Part shown: one piece after another, positions 44,255-54,777 of the stretch
Position numbering within the stretch: position 1 is the first letter of the stretch
Layout: each line of letters starts with the position of its first letter
DNA from: Thysanoteuthis rhombus
Lineage: Eukaryota > Mollusca > Cephalopoda > Oegopsida > Thysanoteuthidae
Length of the DNA stretch: 64,000 nucleotides
Direction: 5' to 3'
Assembly (NCBI GenBank): GCA_963457665.1
Contig: OY735233.1
Coordinates: forward strand, 27,924,209-27,988,208
Position numbers and translations under genes: made by a program
The notes under the pieces: model-generated
Database searches by the model: none
What the model was told of the DNA's origin: nothing
What the model saw: the letters and a program-made list of their open reading frames with translations, nothing else

Positions 44255-44370
44255 GAATTTTTTAGATGAGGTATTATTATTATTATTCGGACTATCCTCA
44301 TCTTGATTGTTTATTCATACAATGTTTCGATCGTTGTACTCTACGGCCTTCATCAGGTAGATGTGGGGAA
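44255..44370 (-). repeat. repeat family G with hammerhead-like core, copy 1
   Basis: On the minus strand CTGATGAA (44349-44356) is followed by GGCCGT, an 8-base loop, ACGATC and GAAAC, the order of a hammerhead ribozyme core. Flanking arms CATCT and AGATG could form stem I, and ATTGT with ACAAT stem III, but the bases normally at the cleavage site are not in register. A short (ATT)n lies at 44272-44287. Related sequences occur at 54061-54130 and 58690-58795. Hammerhead motifs are known from the ends of Penelope-like retroelements. Confidence 0.5.
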
Positions 44371-44379
44371 GTAACGAAC

Positions 44380-44545
44380 CGAACCCTTTATCTAAAAGAC
44401 GGGGGTATATTAACCGCACTCCACTCTTAGCAGTATTATCATTGTCTCCCACTAGAATTGAACCTAAAACCATCAGATTACTTGCTGTAATTTTGTCTGA
44501 TTCTGTAACCACTACGCTATGTGTCCACAGAAATAACAATTTTAT
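44380..44545 (-). repeat. tRNA-like SINE head
   Basis: On the minus strand CATAGCGTAGTGGTTACAG resembles an A-box arm and TTAGGTTCAATTCTAGTGG a B-box (about 44447-44465), spaced about 50 bases apart. The body is not defined. Confidence 0.45.
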
Positions 44546-45479
44546 CGTTGCATATGGTAGGTGTTATTCCTGAATGGTTACCCAGCTGAGTATTGACATG
44601 GCTCAATGTTGTTAACTTTGTGGACTCAACGTGATTTTGCCGTAATACATAAACAATCCCGTCATTTTAAACAGGCATTCCACTAATCCTTATTGATTCC
44701 TTTTCTAAGTTTCATTGTCAGAGAAACCTTTATTAGCAGCTTTTCCGTGTCAAACACATTTGATGATGGACGTGATTTGTTTACAGATCATTCGCTCAAC
44801 CCGATTTCCTTTATCAAAGGAAAGCAGACATTGAGGCACGAAAACATTCAATCAATTGAAAAATGATTTCGTCTTGACAAAAGCCATAGGAAAAAAAAAG
44901 ATGTCACACTAAAATGTAAAACTTGTTAGCATGCGAGAAGAACCTCGTGCTCCGTCAAATACTTGAAGAAAATCTCGTTTTAGCACGAGATTCCGTTCGT
45001 TAATTATGTGACAAAGTCGAATGAATGGTTAAATACACAGGATTGTTATTTCTGAGAGATAGATAGATAGATAGATAGAAAGAAATAGGCCAAACAGATA
45101 TGGACTAAGATTGATGGATATGAATAGATAGATAGATAGATAGATAGATAGAACTCTGCATATCCACTGATGCTAGGACTCGCTTATCAACAGGCAGTTG
45201 TGATCAAAATGCTTTCGGGAGGTATTTCTAGTAAAACAGATAATTTGCTTGTTTAACGTGACATAACAGTTCCCTTGTGTCATGAGGAAACTTAACATTA
45301 GCTATCAAGGTACGTTTGCTCATTGTATAAAGCAGCAATGTTTTACTATAGAGAAAAGAAAGACAGTGATCAGAAAGATATAATATACCTCTTATAATTT
45401 TCTTTTTTATCAGATGAAGTTATGTAAATCATTATTAATAATTTTTTACTAATATTTCCCTTCATTTTAATTACTTAAG
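44546..45479. other. no gene; (GATA)n at 45055-45150
   Basis: Two GATA runs (about 45058-45078, 45124-45149). The rest is AT-rich and not recognised. Confidence 0.45.
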
Positions 45480-45650
45480 CCTACGGTAGTGAGTAAACAG
45501 CACGAATTGGAGGCAATAAAAGCCCCAGTGAGATTCAAACTCATGTCGACTTTGCCAGGGAAAGCAGTAAACATCATTATTGAATACCATCAAAGCCTTG
45601 TGAACGTCCAGCTACTCTTGACCACCTGGGCTACGAGGACTCCACAGGAA
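45480..45650 (-). repeat. tRNA-like SINE, second type
   Basis: On the minus strand CGTAGCCCAGGTGGTCAAG resembles an A-box arm and ATGAGTTTGAATCTCACTGG a B-box region (about 45525-45544). They are about 75 bases apart, with an insertion including GGTATTCAATAATGATG that recurs at 43060-43085. Confidence 0.45.
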
Positions 45651-47750
45651 ATCAAATCTTAACATTAAACGCATGTATGAATGGGAGTGTGAGAACGTTC
45701 GTGTGCGTGTTAGTAAGCATATGCCAATCCATGTGTTTATGCATGTGTGTGTGTGCGCGCGCGTGTGTGTGTGTGCATGCGCTTGCAAACGTGTGTAATA
45801 TTCCTATATTCGGCAAATACTTTTATTAAAACTAACTTTTCATCAATGACAAAAATGACCCATTTTTAAACGTTTAATTTTTTATGCATGCAACTTTTTT
45901 CTGTTGGGAAAAAATGAAGACAAAAAATATAAACGAGAAAAATAAATAAATCAGAAGCTGAAAAGGGTTTGCTTTAAATTTAGGTATAAAGTATCTAAAT
46001 TGGTAAAACTGAAGAAAAGTAACCGAAATATTTCGAAGCCGAAGTTTCGCACGACGGATGGAACATTATTTAACATGACTATTATGAAAGGCAGCTCACT
46101 ACACAATGAAGCCAGACTAAATTTTGCATTCTCAGTAATGGTTCAGTGTGGTGCTGTATTTCTCCAGGAATTATTTAAGACTTGGGCGGATTCCTTAATG
46201 AAACAGCAGGGGAAAGGCCCTTGCCGCAGAACTTTAATTAGCAAGCTAGTATTCAGAATCGATGAGAAGTTTATGGGTGCCCTAGGCAAGATTAGGAATT
46301 TGCGCAAAGGTTTTGTGTGCCCTAGACAAGACTAAAAGTTTGTATCCACAGATGCTTGGTTTTTGTATTTTTTCCCTTGAAAGGTCAGTACTACGCCCCT
46401 CTGCGGCTTGTGCCTTAGGGGGCTACCTAGTTTGGCTCAATGAAAGCATCAGTCCTGCTCGTATCATGGAATTCCATTCAATACATTCAAAATATTCGAT
46501 GGAATTTCTAAACATGTAATACATTCATATAACATTTCTCCTCGTACCGGAAATCTTATTGACAGGCAGCTTTCAAGAACCAGATCTACGAAGCAATTGG
46601 ATTTCTTTTTAATTTTTTTTCGAAAATTGGAACAAATTACCTAATCATGTCAAAGATAGTGCTGGTGTCCCAGAAAATGCAAAATTGAGCTAAAGTTTCA
46701 AAGTAATGATTTTGAATTTGTATTTATGCAAATTCCAAAAGTGCATGTGGTTTTAGGGATAATACAGGTAGATTAAGGGAGTATGGAAAACATTAAGGCT
46801 TACCTGGATATTTTGGATATCTGTCCGAAAAAGTATTCAGAAGGGTTTAATCAATGGCTTGTATATGCATGTGTGATACGACTTCACGATATCAAACATT
46901 GAAGAGTATCCTTTTTTTATTTGTGTTCCTATGGGAAATTAATATTGAACTTATCTTGCTTTTTTCTAATAAAATCAAACATTTATAGTTTTACTTATCC
47001 AATGTTGACAAGTAAACATCTTTAAATATGAGATGCCCAAAGATACATGATAAATGAATAATTAAAACGAATTTTCATTCGTCTGTAGTTCTGAGAAAGT
47101 TCATTACCTGTTAAGAGTTTTCTAGGCGATTGAAGTCCTACCTGTAGTTTGTGTTGTTTCATGCAACTTTTCAGTCAATGCAAAGAAACAGAAGGAAAAA
47201 AGCCGAATCCCACGTTGTAAACTTGGCGGTCATTGGAGATAATAAACTTGAAGAAGGCTGTTGAATGGATTGATAAAAATGTCCTGTTAAAAACATAAGT
47301 AAAAAAGAGTTCAGTTGATCCAAAGCTCTTGGAATTCTTATCCATCGCCCGTCGTTCGAGAAACATTATTTGCTAAACTTAGTTTAATTTTACGCAAGGC
47401 CATGACAATGGAGCTCTTTTTTAGATTTCAGCAAGTCCAATAATTTTTTAATGGTTTTTGCGAGGAAAGGGGACTTTTTGATCTGAAGAAAAACATTTCT
47501 GATTTGGTCCAACTGTAGTACATAGTCTGAAGTTTACTTACCTCAGCAACAATAATAGCAACAAGAGCAACCCTCATCGAAATGAGAATTCAGTTTCCCT
47601 TACCATGATTTGAACTAACGACTGACTGATTGTCAAGAGGCAGACTTACTGACGGGGTTAAATTGACAAGTCTTAGATATTAATGCAAGGACTTATTTCA
47701 TTCTAATAGCTACATTTATAAAAAAATAAATAAATAATTTTATAATGTTT
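45651..47750. other. 2-kb stretch without a supported gene; (GT)n near 45735-45775
   Basis: Apart from a GT/GC run and the weak frame at 46000, the sequence is AT-rich. A block at 46380-46470 (CCCCTCTGCGGCTTGTGCC) resembles a GC-rich piece of a dispersed repeat, but no second copy is present in the window. Confidence 0.4.
46000..46335 (+). CDS. unrecognised 111-codon open frame, probably not a gene
   Basis: The frame starts MVKLKKSNRNISKPKF and is basic, with 17 Lys and 10 Arg by eye, no signal peptide and no membrane segment. I do not recognise any domain. Near its end GTGCCCTAGGCAAGATTAGG is repeated about 35 bases later as GTGCCCTAGACAAGACTAA, which suggests a small duplication or repeat and not a maintained protein end. 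No splice signals, promoter or conserved neighbour support it. Confidence 0.12.
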   Translation: MVKLKKSNRNISKPKFRTTDGTLFNMTIMKGSSLHNEARLNFAFSVMVQCGAVFLQELFKTWADSLMKQQGKGPCRRTLISKLVFRIDEKFMGALGKIRNLRKGFVCPRQD

Positions 47751-47801
47751 TCAGGGGAAGGTCTATGTCTAACGATGGACGTTAAAAGACTGATGATGAT
47801 T
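47751..47801 (+). mobile_element. minimal RTE 3' end (about 50 bp)
   Basis: GGGGAAGGTCTATGTCTAAC, GATGGACGTTAAAAGACTG and ATGATGAT are the last 50 bases of the RTE family with its tail and nothing more: an extreme 5' truncation. Confidence 0.8.
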
Positions 47802-48009
47802 CTATATTCAATTCAAAAGTTGCTGTGATCATCTTTAATCGGAATAGAAGTTGGGGAGGAGTTTGACCCTGCAGCAGTCAGGCTTTTTCATCCTTTTGCT
47901 CCCGTGGCATAAAACATCACAGAAGATTTTTTAATGCCTCAGCGAGACAAACAGCACAAAATGAATCAGAATCGTATTTTCTAGAAAAGATAATGGGAAG
48001 ATAGAAATA

Positions 48010-48665
48010 TAGAGAAAACCGCTTATCATAATCCCAGATCATGTTATCAAGCGATTATTGTTATCAAAGTGGTCACAATAAGCGGCCTCTTCTGTGTATT
48101 TATCGTTAATATTATCGATCGGTTATTAAAACCATCAGAGACGCTGCCTGAAGTCATCACAACAACCGTGTTCCTCTGTATAATCTAAATGTCGTCAGAT
48201 TGTTATTCTCCGCTAAGATATATTCTCCTAAACTGATTACAATAAACAACTTCTTCTATATACCCTTCGCTTATTGCTCTCCCAAAACCATGTTCCAAAG
48301 TGATCATTCTAAGTGACTTTAATGTATCCATTGGTTATTGTTCGCTAAAAGACCCCGTCCTAAAGTTATCACAATAAACGATTCCTTTCATCTACCCTTC
48401 ATTTATTGTTCTCCAAAAAACACTGTCCAAAAATGTAATCACAATAAATGACTTCTATGTATACATTTCATTTATAGTTTTCTAAAAGACTATTTCCAAA
48501 AGTGATCACAATAAGCGTCTTTTTTTACCCTCCGCTTATTGCCCTCTGGAAAAATCCTGTTTCTAAGTGATCACAATAAGCGACTTTTTCTATATATCCT
48601 TTGCCTATTTGTTATCTTGAAAAATGCTCCAAAATGATCACAGTGAGCGGCTTCCTCTGTACAAG
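48010..48665 (+). repeat. 66-bp minisatellite with inverted-repeat monomers, about 9 copies
   Basis: Units begin with a GTGATCACAATAAGCGAC-like phrase near 48069, 48153, 48233, 48300, 48365, 48435, 48502, 48567 and 48634. Early periods are about 80 bp, later ones 65-70 bp. About 16-20 bases after the first arm a reverse-complementary arm follows: CAATAAGCG with CGCTTATTG (48507 unit), ATAAATGA with TCATTTAT (48442 unit), ACAATAAA with TTTATTGT (48371 unit). Other units have weaker arms. Each monomer could therefore fold as a stem-loop. Confidence 0.85.
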
Positions 48666-48984
48666 TATTGACGATGTCGTCCTTGTCATAATCTGATTTA
48701 AATCACAACTATGATTTCATTTCCCGAAATGGGTGACCGCCCACAGACGGAATACCATCGTTGTTACAATACGTTCAGGTAAGCTTTGTGCAATAAATAT
48801 TACTAAGAATGTATTAATTTATTTCCAGTTTCGTTTTTTTCCCAGATGCGCTTCCATACTTAATCTAATATTTTTAATGGCACCTGTTACTCGTAAAATG
48901 TTCCTCTTTGGCATAAGCGACACAATTTTTCAGTTCATGATTCAATTTCGATCATATATAATTACATCTGGAGAAACACACACA
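48666..48984. other. nothing recognised
   Basis: AT-rich. The 103-codon frame from 48733 ends in CA repeat and has no recognisable domain. Confidence 0.4.
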
Positions 48985-49127
48985 TTGACACACACACGCG
49001 CGCGCGCGCGCACACACACACACACACACACAGAGAACTCATAGGTAGTCAATACAAATTTGAACAGATATAGACAAGCACATCTCTCTCTCCCCATATA
49101 TATATATATATCATTCACACATACACA

Positions 49128-49196
<69 letters not shown>
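48985..49196. repeat. (CA)n/(CG)n and (CT)n tracts
   Basis: CACACG with a CGCGCGCG core at 48985-49031, a short TA at 49096-49112, and about 75 bases of CT at 49122-49196. Confidence 0.93.
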
Positions 49197-49200
<4 letters not shown>

Positions 49201-49489
49201 TTTACTTTATTCATTTAGAACGTGAGTGATCAGGGATCTCCACAACTTCAAACTATGGATTGCTACGATTATTTTTTTTAAGGATAGGATAATGGATTGG
49301 TTTTCATATTTGCTTTTTGTTTTTTTGTTTGTTTGTTTGTTTGTTTTGAATTTACAGTTTTTCTCCTAGACTGTTTGCCTCCCACGGCTAGAAAGTCCAA
49401 TCTTTCCTGCTATTTTACATACAGCTGAAAAGAAGTGATGGATCCATGCCTTTCCCAATCCCGTTGTCTGCGTCGTTAACCGTTACGCC

Positions 49490-49695
49490 TGGTTACGTTC
49501 AAATCGCCTTGGATGCACCAGTTTTCGTACGATCACGCAACGGTGAGCCCGTTCAGTACACAGATGGGTGACGTCTTGGAATACAAGGTGCTGTAAGCTG
49601 CTGGGGATCCAGTATATACTTCTAGGGAGGAGGAAGATCCCTTTTCTCGGTGCAAAGAACTCTCTGACTGGTCTGGTCACGAGACCAGGAATGGA
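49490..49695 (+). mobile_element. 5S rRNA-derived SINE, copy 2
   Basis: The 5S-like part begins around TTTTCGTACGATCACGCAAC and continues through GTTCAGTACACAGATGGGTG, ACGTCTTGGAATAC and AAGGTGCTGTAAGC (49590-49597); box C is close to the functional sequence. The 5S 5' half is degraded. The body contains CTGGGGATCC and ends near CTCTCTGACTGGTCTGGTC, matching copy 1 (CCCTCTGACTGGCCTGGC). Confidence 0.75.
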
Positions 49696-50056
49696 TGAAT
49701 TGACCGTTACGCCACTCAGACCTCCTGATGGATAGATAGATAGTATTTCAGTGTATCTTATGTGCACGCTGTGACGTCTATATATTTCTACCTTTCCGTT
49801 CCGAGACACATAAACTTGTAATGGAAAAATCCAATTCACGCACCGTGTTTTCCATCTCGATGCTTCGACGGAGAAAAACCACTTACCACAATATGGCAGA
49901 CTAACAGATTGCTGATGGAGACAGTGTTTCGAGGGAAACAAAGTCGACGGTTGAAGGTGGGAGATGAGGCGGAAAAAAAGAATTTCTCACAACATTGGTC
50001 ACACCTGAATGAAGTAATTTACCTGCGAATCGTGTTGCAGGAAATAAAATGGAATT

Positions 50057-50093
<37 letters not shown>

Positions 50094-50611
50094 GAGAAAG
50101 AGGGAATGATTCAGAGAAAAAGAGAGACGGAGACAGAGAGAAAGGAAGAAAAGAGAGAAACAAGAATTGAACGATTTATTGATAAAAGTTTCACAAGGAA
50201 GGCAGTTATCAATTTCCAATAATGGGAGAAGCGGAAAAAAGAAGTAACAAACAAATCAGAATCTTCATTCCTCCCCCATGCACATAACCCTACTTGCACA
50301 CACACACACACACACACATACACATGCAGGGTGGGTCCTACTGGGTTAATCAGAATGTTGAGTTTTTTTCCCACCAGTGCGATAGGTGAGGCGATTGTCA
50401 CCTTTTCTGCGTTAGATTCAAAATATTTCCTCGTTACATTTCCCTACACTATGTTTGTCAGGGAAACGGCATTTTTTCTTCACAAATTTCAAAATTTTCT
50501 CTCGGTTTTTTCACTTTTTTAGCCTGTGATTTTTTTTAAATTTCATTTCCAAATGAAAGCAGAAACTCTACTTAATCAAATTTAACTACAAAAGATATGT
50601 AAGGTTCATTG
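49696..50611. other. no gene; (GA)n at 50062-50102 and (CA)n at 50298-50318
   Basis: A tRNA-like A-box piece (minus strand, CTGAGTGGCGTAACGGTCAA) lies at 49699-49718, just after the 5S SINE. The rest is not recognised. Confidence 0.4.
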
Positions 50612-50670
50612 TTTAGGGTTAGGGTTAAGGTTAGTTTTTAGTGTTAGGTTTTGGGTTAAGGTTATATTAC
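50612..50670 (+). repeat. interstitial telomere-like tract, degenerate
   Basis: GTTTAGGGTTAGGGTTAAGG, then GTGTTAGGTTTTGGGTTAAG: two perfect TTAGGG units followed by decayed ones. Confidence 0.6.
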
Positions 50671-50739
50671 TCAAAAATAGAACAAACGAAAGCAACAAAC
50701 TTTTCATTATTGTTTTGAATTTAACGTGGAAAAGGTAGC

Positions 50740-51480
50740 AATTGCTGTCTGTAAAAGCCAACAGTTTGAATGCCGATTTTCAAGGAGGATCCTTCTCATC
50801 TTGAAAATAATTGGCACAACACAATCTTCATTCACTTATTTTCCCCATCAGATCCTTTGAAGGACTGATAATAAGTATATATCAAATGATTTTCGGGGAC
50901 ACGAAAAAAAGAAAAAATTTCGATTCTGGAACGTGAGATACCCACCCCCTCTTCACGAGCACACATAAACACGCACACAAACTTAGAAACATTCACACGA
51001 ACTCACACAGTAATACACACATAAGCATTAGGGTCCTGTTGATATCTAATCGCCTTTCTCAATGTCAGTTCGACGTTGAGGCCAACATCCATGGGTGCAC
51101 TTAAGAACAAAAATTATTCAGTCCCCGCGACCAGTATCATAAAGACATCAGGGCTACTCCAGGCCCTCCCCTTTCCGTACAAAGGGGGAGTGCTACTCTG
51201 GGGTTGGAACCACTGAGACTAGGATTGCTGGACCCAATCCAAAGACAAGAACACGACAAAGGAACATATACTACGTTACTATTGCAGCCAGAAAACCTCT
51301 TGGCTTGCTCAGATCAATTCAGGTCCTGTTTGGTGGATAAATGTTCAGTATTTTCCAACAATGTCAATGGTCGATTGAAGCCGTGAGCTTGCATTCTGAT
51401 TTTCTTTACAGAATCCTTTGCCTTGAAAATCATTGTTGCAACACAATCTTCGTATACTCATTATTTTCTATGCACATATA
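50740..51480 (+). repeat. pair of diverged repeats at 50740-50850 and 51370-51480
   Basis: Both contain a TTGAATGCCGATTTTC/GCTTGCATTCTGATTTTC phrase, then GGATCC/GAATCC, GAAAATAATTG/GAAAATCATTG and CAACACAATCTTC. Sequence between them includes CA-rich pieces and is otherwise unrecognised. Confidence 0.5.
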
Positions 51481-51511
<31 letters not shown>

Positions 51512-51599
51512 GGATACACACAGATGCAGGATGGGTATTTCTGAATTTTGTTAGTGTTTCATAACACATCTACTAACGCAGCAACTCCTTTACCAGACT

Positions 51600-51915
51600 C
51601 TGCAAAGACTCAAATCTTCATTAGACAACACAATTGGTCAAGATCCTTTCATCTCGGAAGAAGAGGAAGACAAAGCGACATCAGCTCAACTAAACTATTC
51701 ACAGCTTTCCTTGACATTGTCTTCCAGAGCACAGACTGGATAAATAAAGGAATCAACACAGCGAATACTTGAGTGATCCCAGATTAGCTGAAGACATCAT
51801 GGTTTTGGCCAGAAGCTGTCAGAATTTCTGAACAATGCTGAACGAGTTTATTGAAGAGCGCAAGAAAGTTAGTCTTCACATGAACATCAATAAAAACAAT
51901 GTCATATGCAATTTT
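51600..51915 (+). mobile_element. RTE RT-domain fragment (diverged)
   Basis: The frame 51548-51772 has LFTAFLDIVFQSTDWINKGI, the block before the RT active site. Next, AGATTAGCTGAAGACATCAT reads RLAEDI where RTE has RFADD, so the catalytic pair is altered. VSLHMNINKNNVMCN-like sequence follows (about 51870-51912). Only the middle of the protein is present and neither element end was found. It is more diverged than the copy at 41046. Confidence 0.75.
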
Positions 51916-52224
51916 TAATTTTTTCTCCAGTTATAGCAACACTTATAATGGATCAGCTTAAACGTTGTTTGACCAACACAAACAACAAGAATCACCCGAA
52001 AAGCTCTTTGAATGTTAAAGACCCTTCTCGAAACTATTGACAAAAGTTAATGTTGATGACTCTTCAGAAAGTTTGAGACAACTTTAGAAGTGGTTTTGGG
52101 CAGACACAGGGAAAAGAATTTTTTAAAATTGCCGTTTTTTTCCAAAATTCTTCTAAATGATTACAACAAAGGGAAAATGTTTAAACAAGAAGATAACCTC
52201 ACAATGACCAGAATATGCCTAGCT
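51916..52224. other. nothing recognised
   Basis: AT-rich sequence between two RTE fragments. Confidence 0.4.
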
Positions 52225-52868
52225 GCAATAGGGTCAATCTTTCGGTTAGATTCTATGTTTCAACCTCATTATTGGGCTAACGAGATAATGCATTGGTTGT
52301 GAAACCCGTCTTTTCAAGACTGAAGGGAGTTTCTTGTTCTAAAAGGTTGAGCTTGCACTCCCAAAAGCTTGCCATCCTAGAATGATTCTTCGCTTCATTT
52401 CTTCTTTTGAGGATTTCATTCGTTGTCCCATGTAGATGTAGTGGTCTACTTTTTCCAGGTCTGCGTTTTCGACTTGAATTTTTGCGTCTTCCTTTGTTGC
52501 ACATGACATTTGTTTTACTGTAATTATATAATACCAACTTTCTTGCTATTTTCGTCTAGTTCGTCTAGCATTAGTTGGAGATCGTGAAGATTTTTTGCAA
52601 AAAGGACGATGTCATCAGCAAATCCCCGATTCTCCCAGTCTAGGTGTCAGAAAATCATCTCGAGGCCGGCTGTAAAGAGTTTGGTTGAGATGGTATCACC
52701 TTGTCTTATTCTTTTTCAAGCTGAAAGGGCTAAAGTGTGTCTATATATATGACATATACAGGATCTACGCCTTGCTGTACAATAGCATCAACGACCTTAT
52801 TTCAACTGGGTCTAAGGCCTTCTTGAAGTCTACAAATGCTGCAGCAAGTGGCACTTTATATTTTGCAA
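52225..52868 (-). mobile_element. RTE, inverted 5' part of a twin-primed insertion
   Basis: Read on the minus strand from 52868: AAFVDFKKALDPVE (RT motif A with catalytic Asp, about 52800-52850), a disrupted stretch, a CGGCCTCGAGATGATTTTC block, FADDIVL (about 52603-52622, the RT active site), LHDLQLMLDELDE-type sequence, and the region up to CTAACCGAAAGATTGACCC. Frame breaks are frequent. It stops where a plus-strand RTE 3' end begins, about 10 bases away. Together they cover one element with its 5' part flipped. Confidence 0.83.
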
Positions 52869-52871
52869 TCT

Positions 52872-53075
52872 TGAAAGAGTGTAAGACAATAACGACTCAC
52901 AACGTGAGTCTCCAGAGATCATATGCGAAATTATGGCCAGCATAATATAAGATGGTGTGACGAGCTAGACAAGTTCATAAAGTATTGGTTGCGAGACAAC
53001 TATTATAGAATGGTCTGGAGAATCCTAAGGAAGGTTTATGTCCAACGACGGACAGTAAAAAGATGATGAAGATGA
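52872..53075 (+). mobile_element. RTE, sense 3' part of the twin-primed insertion
   Basis: GACTCACAACGTGAGTCTCC, GACGAGCTAGACAAGTTCAT, AAGTATTGGTTGCGAGAC and GGTTTATGTCCAACGACGG lead to a GATGAAGATGAT tail. About 190 bases of the family sequence (from the end of the inverted part to the start of this one) are missing at the junction. Confidence 0.83.
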
Positions 53076-53084
53076 TCACTAAAA

Positions 53085-53290
53085 AGTCTGAATTTTCTAA
53101 ACTAGAGATCGATTTGGCATAAACTTAAATTGAGAATCGATCTCCTACATACACACACACTAAAAACCCTTTAGCTCTATCTGTGCAGCCTGTGCACGTG
53201 GTACATAGATTGCCTGCAAGCTATACCAACTTCAAAATTGTGAGAAACGTATGTTGGCTGTTCTGGTAATAATCTTAGTTAAAAGTTTCC
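53085..53290 (+). repeat. interspersed repeat family E, 3' half
   Basis: GATCGATTTGGCATAAACTT, CCCTTTAGCTCTATCTGTGC, GTGAGAAACGTATGTTGGC. It begins within 10 bases of the RTE tail. Confidence 0.6.
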
Positions 53291-54060
53291 CAAAACTTCA
53301 AAATAACCGGGAAATACCATTTATAATCTGATCAGAAGAGCTCATTAACCACAACCAGGAAGAAAATATTCAAATTTATCATCCTGATTTATTTTCATCA
53401 CCACTGCCAACTTAGAGTGGTATTTGTATTCGATCTGGTCTTTCCATCTTCGTTTCCATTGGTCTATTTGTTCATGCAATATCTCCGAAAGTACTCAATG
53501 AATTCCAATTAAATTTTTTGGAAGGAAAGGAAATGGGCTACAGTAGAAGCAATTGATTTTTGTGACGGATAAATACACAATTACTTCCACTGACAATTGT
53601 GCTGTCAAAGGAGTGCTGTCTGAAGCATTGTAAACAAAAATTAAACCTAATTGCGATTTTAAAAAAAGCAAATAAGAAAACATTATGATGATAGGATATT
53701 CTAATAATGAAATGGTGCTGAAAAGTTTTCAGCCCAACCTGAAATCTGAGCGTTATTTTGTCACTGTGGCTAGAAAGAGTGTTCTTCTATATTGTAAAGT
53801 GCCAATTTGCAGGATCAATTGCGCTTTTATTTTTATTTGTTTCAAGGTTGGTCAGACCAATAACGTTTCAGCACACCTCTTCGTAATGGTTCCAGATTCA
53901 TTCATGTAAAACATCTACTAATTCTTTGTAAAGCCAATGAATGAACAGACACACGAGAACTACAACAAGATAACGTATATCAGTTCATATAAAGCTGCAA
54001 TGAAAGGGGTATCCCATATCTTGGACCATTGTTTTCTTATGTAAAGGTTTCTGTAGACTT

Positions 54061-54130
54061 TTATCCCCATCTTGGTTCATTTTTTAATCACAAAGTTACG
54101 GCCGTTGAACCCTACAGCTGTCTTCAGGTG
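54061..54130 (-). repeat. repeat family G, degenerate copy
   Basis: On the minus strand CCTGAAGACAGCTGTAGGG then CAACGGCCGTAAC aligns with the hammerhead-like cores at 44312 and 58740, with CTGAAGA in place of CTGATGA and GTAAC in place of GAAAC, so it would be inactive. Confidence 0.45.
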
Positions 54131-54710
54131 ATAAATGGGTATATTTCTGATCATCAGGGCGAAGAAGGTGCGTCTCACCGATTGGGGGCTGGGTTGGGGG
54201 CAAAAGCATCTTCGTTGGATACGTATAGTTGTACTAGCCGCCATTTGTATATTGGAAAGAGCCACACCTGACAGTAGACAATGGAATGCGAACACGATCT
54301 GCAAGATGGACTTGATTACCTGGAGACGGTCATAGGGTACAAAATTCGACAAAAAAACTTTACATTCCCTCATCTGAAAAATTCTGACTGGAACTATCGT
54401 TTTCCTCATCTGAATGTATAACAAATACATATAAACAAAATCACGGATCTGCCTTCGAATGTAATCAAGTCTTCTTTAGCCCACAGCCCATCCTTCCACA
54501 ATATTTCACTGAGATTCCTCTCGATCCTTCGATGATATTGTGTGGACAGACATTTGGTAATGATGCAGTGGAGGTAACTGTAAGAAATTCTTAGATCCAC
54601 CCCAAAGTTCAATTAAATTTTCCTAAGCCCATGGCCCACACTTCTACAATATGCAATGGAAATTAATTGAAAACTCTCGGAGATATTACATGGAAAGTCA
54701 AAGAGTGAGG

Positions 54711-54711
54711 G

Positions 54712-54773
<62 letters not shown>
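54711..54773. repeat. (GATA)n-(GA)n compound microsatellite
   Basis: Eight GATA units followed by about 32 bases of GA, inside a family F unit. Confidence 0.95.

Positions 54774-54777
<4 letters not shown>

Noticed and set aside
46000..46335. Host exon or small gene of 111 codons
   Set aside because: No domain, splice signals or supporting context; the end contains a small internal duplication. Kept only as a low-confidence frame.
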